Shown here piece by piece: positions 24,664 through 30,004 of a stretch of DNA of 30,004 bases; within the stretch, counting starts at the first letter, position 1, and each line of letters starts with the position of its first letter. The notes beneath the pieces are model-generated. The model was not told the origin of the DNA. It did not search any database and saw only the letters and a list, made by a program, of their open reading frames with translations. Both the position numbers and the translations under genes were made by a program. Source of the stretch: SVEL01 sp045126475 (GTDB lineage Bacteria > Bacillota > Clostridia > Lachnospirales > Lachnospiraceae); NCBI GenBank assembly GCA_045126475.1, contig JBGVOL010000085.1:1-30004 (forward strand), in the 5' to 3' direction.

Positions 24664-25230
24664 TTACTTGTCCTGACAGATTGTCCAGCATTGATTTTCG
24701 TCGTTATACTCCAGTGTATAAGTATATTTTTCTCCCTCATACATAATACTCATACTCTTTTCTCCCTCGCTGTCTGTCCATACGTTCCATTTTAAAGAAA
24801 TATTTCCATCTGCATCCAATGTTTTTCCGTGCTCTTTATAGATATTTTCCTCTGTATCAAGCACCTGCAGTGTTCCCGAACTTACGGCTATTTCAGCCTC
24901 TCCCTTCATATTAAGTTCAAGGACAACACTCAAATCCGGCTCACCGGTCTTGGCAAGTGCAAATGCTGCTATTGTACCGGAATCCACACTCATTGGCGTG
25001 TCTGTCACAATATTACCATGCATGTACACCTGCAATTCCCCGCCTTTTTCATACTGCCATACTGCAATGAAAGCCAGCAAAGCCATGCATACTGCAAAAG
25101 CCGGTACTATCACCTGTCTGAGTCTGCTTTTCCTGCTTCCCTCTTCATCATACGATGCCATGATTCTACCCTTCAAATATGGAGATGGTTTGATTTTTTT
25201 GTACTCACTAAGTTCTTTTTCATCAAACAT
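24664..25230 (-). CDS. Putative membrane-anchored anti-sigma factor
   Basis: The 188-residue protein has a short cytoplasmic part (1-38, charged, FDEKELSEYKKIKPSPYLKG), one membrane helix (about 39-57) and an extracellular domain of about 130 residues rich in beta-strand pattern. It overlaps the sigma-factor gene by eight bases, which implies translational coupling and a fixed ratio; that and the topology are why I call it the anti-sigma partner. It lacks a zinc-binding HxxxCxxC motif and is not obviously RsiV/DUF3298, so it is not a standard class. The extracellular part would be the stress sensor. Confidence 0.7.
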   Translation of the reverse strand: MFDEKELSEYKKIKPSPYLKGRIMASYDEEGSRKSRLRQVIVPAFAVCMALLAFIAVWQYEKGGELQVYMHGNIVTDTPMSVDSGTIAAFALAKTGEPDLSVVLELNMKGEAEIAVSSGTLQVLDTEENIYKEHGKTLDADGNISLKWNVWTDSEGEKSMSIMYEGEKYTYTLEYNDENQCWTICQDK

Positions 25231-25714
25231 ATGTCCCCTCCTGTTCCAGAATCTTTTTCAACAACTCTCTTCCTCTTGATAACCTCATTTTGACGGCAGA
25301 TTCTGACTTGTGAAGAATCTTTGCTGTCTCCTCCACCGAATACCCCTCAAAGTAATGCAGCATCACGGCTATTCTGTACTTCTCAGGAAGCTGTGACACT
25401 GACTCCATAAGACTGCCGGCTGCATCATCTGTTTCCGATGCTTCTTCCGTTATCTCGTCAAGTGTTGAATGATTACGGTAACTTTTTTTCCTCAGAACAT
25501 CATGACTGCAATTGACAGTAACCCTCACCAACCATCTCTGCACATGCTGTTCATCAGATAACACACGGAACGACTTCATATACTTAATAAATACGTCATG
25601 CACCACATCCTCAGCATCCTCTCTGTTCTTCAAATAAGAAAATGCAAGTCTGTAAAGCATATCGGCGTATTTATCGTATACAATATCAAATTTGCTGTTA
25701 AGGTCAAAAAACAT
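25223..25714 (-). CDS. ECF (extracytoplasmic function) sigma factor
   Basis: The 163-residue protein has the two-domain ECF layout: region 2 (about 10-75, YADMLYRLAFSYLKNREDAEDVVHDVFIK, key residues in the DAEDVVHDVF segment that binds the -10) and region 4 (about 105-155, LPEKYRIAVMLHYFEGYSVEETA then the helix-turn-helix KSESAVKMRLSRGRELL). It directs RNA polymerase to a small regulon, normally including itself. The ATG at 25714 follows GGAAGGGG. An ECF-type promoter lies immediately upstream, and the four genes after it run in the same direction at short distances. Confidence 0.94.
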   Translation of the reverse strand: MFFDLNSKFDIVYDKYADMLYRLAFSYLKNREDAEDVVHDVFIKYMKSFRVLSDEQHVQRWLVRVTVNCSHDVLRKKSYRNHSTLDEITEEASETDDAAGSLMESVSQLPEKYRIAVMLHYFEGYSVEETAKILHKSESAVKMRLSRGRELLKKILEQEGTYV

Positions 25715-25740
25715 GTTTTATTTTCCCCTTCCACAAGTAA

Positions 25741-25767
25741 AACGTATGGGGAAAGCATAAGGTCACA
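25741..25767 (-). promoter_or_regulatory. Candidate ECF-type promoter (autoregulatory)
   Basis: On the minus strand TGTGACC (25767-25761), 16 bases, then CGTT (25744-25741). The pattern of an AAC/ACC-type -35 and a CGT-type -10 is typical of Firmicutes ECF sigma factors. It is 27 bases before the sigma-factor ATG. I found no sigma-A promoter between the kinase stop and this gene. Confidence 0.55.
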
Positions 25768-25785
25768 AATTTTTAGAAAAAATTT

Positions 25786-28473
25786 TTACAGGCACTCTTC
25801 CCATTCTTTTATGACTTCCTCACACTTATTTACATCATATTCTGCTACGGCTTCCTTCAGCTGTCCGAAAAATATCTTCTGTGTGGAATCATATCTGTAC
25901 TCAGCCATAGAACTTAGGATTTCATCCATTTTATCCATATCGAGTTCTTCTGCCGCTTCACGAAGGCTGACAAAATACTTTTTTAATTCATCAGTTGTTA
26001 TGACTTTCCATGACTCTTTTACTTCTTCATTAAAATACTCTTTTAAAATGTCAGCATATTTCAGGTACAGGTCAAGCAGCTTATCCGTATATTGATGAAT
26101 TATGGCAGCATCACACTCATTTCCCGCTTTTTCCATTCTTGCAGCCTTTTCTGAGAGTTCAAACGCTCCAATCTGTTTTGAAGAACTCTTCATGGTATGC
26201 ACTTCTATGGTATATGCGTGCCAGTCTTCATTTTCCTCATATTTTTTAATGAGTTTTGCTTTCTTTTCAATTACCTGATAATAGTCTTTAAGAACAGTCC
26301 AGTATAACTTTTCATTTCCGATAAGCTTTATTGCCGACTCTGTATCAAGACCTTCAATCTCTATCTTTTTCTCCTCAGTCTGGACATTTTCTTCACACAC
26401 ATTGGAAGATACCTTCATAATCTTTCTCTTTGGCAGCCAATGTCTCAGTTTCGCGTTGATGGTTCTTATCTCAATAGGCTTTGCCACAAAGTCATCCATA
26501 CCTTCTCTTAAAAACATTTCCTTTGTGCCGCTGACTGCATTGGCTGTCAATGCGATTATCGGCACCTTATCATATTCTTTGTGGAATCGTCTTATTATAT
26601 GTGTCGTTTCTACACCATCAAGCTCCGGCATCATGTGATCCATAAAAATCAAATCATACATCTTATTTGATATCATCTCCACTGCTTCTTTTCCGCTTGA
26701 GGCTGTATCTATTTTCATCTGAAGAGGTTTGAGCAGACCTTCCGTGACCGTAAGGTTAATTGCATTGTCATCAACTACCAGTACCTCTGCTTCAGGCGCT
26801 ATAAACTCAAAATCATCATGAGACAGACAGCCTGAACCGTTTTCAATCTCCTCACCATTAAATATAGATGCAATATTAAGCACATAGAGCGGCTTTTTCA
26901 CTATCAAAAGATTGCTTATGTTGAGTCTGACTGAATTTCTGAAATCAATCATAAGAATTGCCTTTATATCTGGATGATTTGTCACAAACTCCTCAACTTT
27001 TATGGAAAACATACCCTGTCCGATGAAAAAATACGGAATATTATTTTCAGCAATAATATGCAAATCTTCTTCCGACTCAATGCAGGTATACGGAATCCCA
27101 AGCTTACTCATATCCCTCTCAAGGTGCTCGCGGAGAAAACCGTTGTCAACAAGGCCTGCAGCCCTTATCATTTCCTTTTTCTTTATGGTTATTGACGGTT
27201 TATCTTCATATATTTTCTGGGGTATCCAGAATGAAAATGTACTTCCCTTGCCATATTCACTCTCAACGCTGATATCTCCACCCATAAGAGTAACTATTCT
27301 CTTGGATATTGTCAGTCCGAGACCCGTACCTTCAATATTTCTGTTTCTCTTACTGTCTACCTGCTGAAATGCCACAAACAGTTTCGGAATATGCTCCTTT
27401 TTAATGCCTACTCCCGTATCTTTCACAGAGACCTTAAACTTTATCTCATCTTTTGAAATTTTCTCATAATCAACCTTAACCACAACCTGACCCTTCTGGG
27501 TAAACTTTACCGCATTGTTTGTCAGATTAATGATTACCTGTTTCAGCCTGTTGCTGTCACCTATAAGCTTACTTGGCAGGTCAGGTGCTACATCAAGTAT
27601 CAACTCAAGTTCCTTGTCACCGATTCTTGTATTAACTATATTGGTCATATCATTTATGAGGGACATAGGTTCATACATGTCTTCTTCAATAGGCATTCTT
27701 CCTGACTCAATTTTTGAAAAGTCAAGTATGTCATTGATGATTGTAAGCAGGGTCTTTCCCGATGAAATAATCTGATTGATATAATTCCTTGCAGCATAAG
27801 GCAGTTCCTCTCTAAGAGCCATCTCTGCCATACCTATCACTGCATTCATTGGGGTTCTTATCTCATGACTCATATTGGCAAGAAAGTCTGACTTCATCTG
27901 AGTTGCTCTCTCAATCTCTTCATTTGCCTGCATAAGGGAATATCTGTCATATGCCAAATCCGACAGAACGCCTGATATTTCAGTTAAGAATTTAGTTGCA
28001 TGGTCAAGCTCCTCAGGTTCTATATACCTTATTTTCCGTGCTGCTTTTAGATACTCTTCAGGATTTACATTTATCTCCTCTGCGACTTTTAACAGTTTTG
28101 CCTCGTCAATCTCCCCGGTTCTGACCTGACCTCCGGAAAAACATCCAACCAGCTCCCCATGAGCCATAATCGGTGCCGCAAAATTGCAAAGTCCCGCGTG
28201 GCAGTCATATATCACCGACTTTCCCATTTCCTGTGCCATTTCTCCGCCACGCTTATCACACTGTTCACACCTTAACTTGCCGACGGGAGAATTTTTGTTA
28301 ATAATACAAAATTCCGATGAAAATGAGTCTTTTGTCAATGCCACTCCGTTATTATCCGATATCCCCGCAGCGATATTTGTCATCTCACAGAACGCATCCT
28401 GTACCTTCTGCAGAGTATCAACATCAATTAAATCAGTCAGCTTTATTTTTCCCTCATTGATTTCCATATCCAT
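25786..28473 (-). CDS. PocR-domain hybrid histidine kinase with receivers and HPt
   Basis: The 895-residue soluble kinase has, in order: a PocR ligand-binding domain (about 10-175, with the Cys/His pattern Cys69, Cys72, Cys91, His92, Cys96 in CEQCD and CHAGLC, and GGQV), HisKA with the phosphorylated His203 in MSHEIRTPMN, HATPase (315-425; N box NLTNNAVKF, DTGVGI, GTGLGL), a divergent receiver-like region without the phospho-Asp (about 435-545), a full receiver with Asp612 in FMDHMMPELDG, and an HPt domain with His759 in EVHTMKSSSK. It can therefore run the whole His-Asp-His relay itself. PocR domains bind small ligands such as diols or similar; the ligand here is unknown. It begins 14 bases after the double-receiver gene, with AAGGAGG nine bases before the ATG. 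Confidence 0.93.
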   Translation of the reverse strand: MDMEINEGKIKLTDLIDVDTLQKVQDAFCEMTNIAAGISDNNGVALTKDSFSSEFCIINKNSPVGKLRCEQCDKRGGEMAQEMGKSVIYDCHAGLCNFAAPIMAHGELVGCFSGGQVRTGEIDEAKLLKVAEEINVNPEEYLKAARKIRYIEPEELDHATKFLTEISGVLSDLAYDRYSLMQANEEIERATQMKSDFLANMSHEIRTPMNAVIGMAEMALREELPYAARNYINQIISSGKTLLTIINDILDFSKIESGRMPIEEDMYEPMSLINDMTNIVNTRIGDKELELILDVAPDLPSKLIGDSNRLKQVIINLTNNAVKFTQKGQVVVKVDYEKISKDEIKFKVSVKDTGVGIKKEHIPKLFVAFQQVDSKRNRNIEGTGLGLTISKRIVTLMGGDISVESEYGKGSTFSFWIPQKIYEDKPSITIKKKEMIRAAGLVDNGFLREHLERDMSKLGIPYTCIESEEDLHIIAENNIPYFFIGQGMFSIKVEEFVTNHPDIKAILMIDFRNSVRLNISNLLIVKKPLYVLNIASIFNGEEIENGSGCLSHDDFEFIAPEAEVLVVDDNAINLTVTEGLLKPLQMKIDTASSGKEAVEMISNKMYDLIFMDHMMPELDGVETTHIIRRFHKEYDKVPIIALTANAVSGTKEMFLREGMDDFVAKPIEIRTINAKLRHWLPKRKIMKVSSNVCEENVQTEEKKIEIEGLDTESAIKLIGNEKLYWTVLKDYYQVIEKKAKLIKKYEENEDWHAYTIEVHTMKSSSKQIGAFELSEKAARMEKAGNECDAAIIHQYTDKLLDLYLKYADILKEYFNEEVKESWKVITTDELKKYFVSLREAAEELDMDKMDEILSSMAEYRYDSTQKIFFGQLKEAVAEYDVNKCEEVIKEWEECL

Positions 28474-28487
28474 ACTGCGCCGCCTCC

Positions 28488-29279
28488 TTATCCGATTATC
28501 TGATGGATTATCTTCCTCAGCTTGTCACACTCAATCGGCTTAAGCAGATACCCCTGCGGTTTCATAGCAAGAACTTTCTGGATTTTCTCACGTTCATTAA
28601 TGCCTGTCAGAAACACAACAGGTATATCCTTTGTCTCTTCATTGTCACGTATTTTCTTTAACACCTCTACACCATTTTCATCCGGCATCTCATAGTCAAG
28701 CAATATGAGGTCTGTTTTCTTGTGAGTGAGGAAATTAAGGGCAATTTTGCCGTTGACAGCCGTTGCAATATTGTAATCCTCTTTCAATTCATTCTTAAGA
28801 AGGCGAAGCATCATAGGGTCATCATCAACTACAAGAATATGTTTTACAGACTCTTCAGCTTTCTTTCTCTTCTCCATCTCTTCATTAAGCATCTGTTCCT
28901 TAAGCTTTCTCTTTTCTTCAAGAAATCTCACCAGCTCAGTTTTAATCACACCGGCAGCTATGGGTTTTAAAAGCATCAGTTTTACCATCTCCGGTTTAAG
29001 ATTCATAAACTCATAACACGGCTCTGAGTCACCTACAAGAACAAGATTCAGGTTTCTTCTGTCAATCATTTCAAGAGCATTAATCAGTCTCAGGATATTT
29101 TCTCTCGTTTCAGTTGACATACAGTACACCAATGCATCCGGATGAAAATAATTAATATGATTTTCAATATCCACATTTCTGATTGATGTAGTAAGGCACT
29201 CAAACTCGTTGCTCATGGCATAAAAGAAATCATCTATTGTGGTCTGATTCTTTCCTGCCAGTAAAATTTTGTATTTCAT
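28488..29279 (-). CDS. Two-receiver response regulator without output domain
   Basis: About 263 residues from the ATG at 29279, which follows AAGGGAGAA; an ATG 11 codons earlier lacks a site. The N-terminal half (1-118) has the receiver fold pattern (strands, LLKPI with conserved Lys near 105) but no acceptor Asp: HPDALVYCMS where HPDLVILDV would be expected. A charged coiled coil (118-143) leads to a canonical receiver (145-263) with Asp-Asp-Asp at 152-154, acceptor Asp195 in LLDYEMPD, the Thr of LTG and the Lys in LLKPIE. There is no DNA-binding, GGDEF or other output, so it probably acts by protein contact or as a phosphate sink for the kinase encoded just downstream. Confidence 0.9.
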   Translation of the reverse strand: MKYKILLAGKNQTTIDDFFYAMSNEFECLTTSIRNVDIENHINYFHPDALVYCMSTETRENILRLINALEMIDRRNLNLVLVGDSEPCYEFMNLKPEMVKLMLLKPIAAGVIKTELVRFLEEKRKLKEQMLNEEMEKRKKAEESVKHILVVDDDPMMLRLLKNELKEDYNIATAVNGKIALNFLTHKKTDLILLDYEMPDENGVEVLKKIRDNEETKDIPVVFLTGINEREKIQKVLAMKPQGYLLKPIECDKLRKIIHQIIG

Positions 29280-29329
29280 CGCTATTCTCCCTTGTATTCT
29301 ATTGTTCAACATTCATCTTCCTATACATG

Positions 29330-29358
29330 AATATACCATATTTATCGTCTTCCTACAA
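29330..29358 (-). promoter_or_regulatory. Extended -10 promoter for the two-component genes
   Basis: TTGTAG (29358-29353), 17 bases, TATATT (29335-29330) with TG one base before, on the minus strand. It lies 51 bases before the regulator's ATG. Confidence 0.5.
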
Positions 29359-29435
29359 TTGTAAAAATCTATTTTCGCCATGTATATTCAAATTTTGTTG
29401 TTATAAATATCGGTACCGCAGGAAATACTTATACC

Positions 29436-29828
29436 ATGAGAAATAAAATTTTAATTTGCGGTCTTACCGGTTGGTGCATGGAAATCATTTTTACCGCATT
29501 CGACTCTTTCCGCCACCGGGAATTTAAACTTATGGGGCAAACTTCAATATGGATGTTCCCGATTTACAGTCTTGCTTCCATCATTGCTCCGGTATATACC
29601 TTCATCAAGGACCTGCCATTTTATATAAGGGGGATGATTTATTCGATAGGATTTTTCTTTTTTGAATTTGTGAGCGGTACTTTTTTGAAGAAGCACAATA
29701 TCTGTCCGTGGGATTACAGTGATGCAAAGAGCAATATCAACGGTGTTATACGCTTAGACTTCGCTCCGGTATGGATGGCCGCCGGCCTCATATTCGAGCG
29801 TATCCTTGTACCCGTCCGAAGAAAATAA
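29436..29828 (+). CDS. Small integral membrane protein, putative ABC-transporter type (PF06541-like)
   Basis: The 130-residue protein has four hydrophobic segments (about 4-20, 38-58, 64-84 and 108-123) and the pattern GTFLKKHNICPWDYS, INGVIRLDFAPVWMAAGLIFE, where WDYS, NG-I-L and the W-GL-FE end are the features I know from the PF06541 family, named as putative ABC-transporter permease but of unproven function. It is shorter than typical members (which are often 180 or more), so it may be a minimal form. The ribosome-binding site before ATG 29436 is weak (AGGAAA at about 11 bases). It stands alone, divergent from the two-component genes. Confidence 0.8.
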   Translation: MRNKILICGLTGWCMEIIFTAFDSFRHREFKLMGQTSIWMFPIYSLASIIAPVYTFIKDLPFYIRGMIYSIGFFFFEFVSGTFLKKHNICPWDYSDAKSNINGVIRLDFAPVWMAAGLIFERILVPVRRK

Positions 29829-29927
29829 TGCAGCCATAGCTTATAATAATTCATATTATAGGAAGTATATATGCCTGTAAATATTAGAATGTATTTTTGC
29901 TTCATCTTAGGGATTTTGTGAATTTTC

Positions 29928-30004
29928 TTATGGCATAACCGCCCGCTGCAGGTTTGTGTCTTTCATTAGGTCGACAAGCGGCAGGGCATGTCCATCAGGA
30001 ACAG
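29928..30004 (-). CDS. C-terminal end of an unidentified gene (cut by window edge)
   Basis: The last 77 bases read on the minus strand as VPDGHALPLVDLMKDTN then LQRAVMP and a TAA stop at 29928-29930, with no internal stop. The composition looks like coding sequence and is more GC-rich than the 98 bases beside it. Only 24 residues are visible, so I cannot name a product, and a chance open frame is possible. It would converge on the small membrane-protein gene; between them (29829-29927) I see only a weak AT-only hairpin. Confidence 0.35.
   Translation of the reverse strand, partial: VPDGHALPLVDLMKDTNLQRAVMP

Noticed and set aside
24640..24665. CCGATAT just upstream of the lipoprotein gene as a sigma-28 -10
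   Set aside because: TAAA elements are at the wrong distance, and the gene is in a tight operon.
29840..29870. AT-only hairpin as a terminator after the small membrane protein
   Set aside because: Seven A-T pairs with no T tract are too weak to support a call.

Overview
The window looks like a chromosomal segment of a low-GC, motile, probably spore-forming Gram-positive anaerobe of the class Clostridia, most likely Lachnospiraceae. The evidence is AT-rich DNA, strong GGAGG ribosome-binding sites, sigma-A type promoters, chemoreceptors, a LysM-GH18 spore-type hydrolase, a PocR-domain kinase, a DHHW/MBOAT pair and a PF06541-type membrane protein. The family call is inferred from gene style only; there is no rRNA or tRNA here. 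I see no phage, insertion sequence or CRISPR array.

Layout. 1-1800 (minus): truncated M16 zinc peptidase and a PAS-PAS-GGDEF protein with a degenerate active site, behind a structured leader or small RNA. 1880-2673 (plus): XRE/S24 regulator. 2677-6280 (minus): trkA-trkH potassium uptake genes with pyrF behind them. 6352-12950 (minus): a sensory block of two chemoreceptors, a solute-binding lipoprotein and an orphan TrpB2-type tryptophan synthase beta chain. 12959-15355: divergent MATE exporter and AraC regulator. 15356-16823 (minus): sfsA and an unknown gene behind a good flagellar-type (sigma-28/FliA) promoter. 16841-18302 (minus): AAA/DUF4143 ATPase whose promoter carries three exactly spaced repeats. 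18351-19369 (plus): DegV with a consensus promoter and terminator. 19405-21095 (minus): GH18 hydrolase followed by a frameshifted gene remnant. 21157-21493: a small plus-strand gene with no ordinary start codon, then two hairpins. 21518-25767 (minus): five genes from an ECF sigma factor through a membrane-anchored anti-sigma candidate and a lipoprotein to an MBOAT O-acyltransferase and its DHHW partner, behind an ECF-type promoter. 25786-29358 (minus): double-receiver regulator and PocR hybrid kinase. 29436-29828 (plus): small membrane protein. 29928-end (minus): tail of another gene.

How the parts may work together. Much of the window is sensing and envelope response. The ECF cassette reads as a self-amplifying surface-stress unit whose output would be O-acylation of a surface polymer. 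The lipoprotein/chemoreceptor pair reads as a sugar-sensing unit without a transporter. The PocR kinase and its partner form a complete phosphorelay without a DNA-binding output. The least explained items are the 34-bp-spaced repeats at the ATPase promoter, the structured RNA at about 1655-1783, and the two flagellar-type promoters in front of uncharacterised genes.
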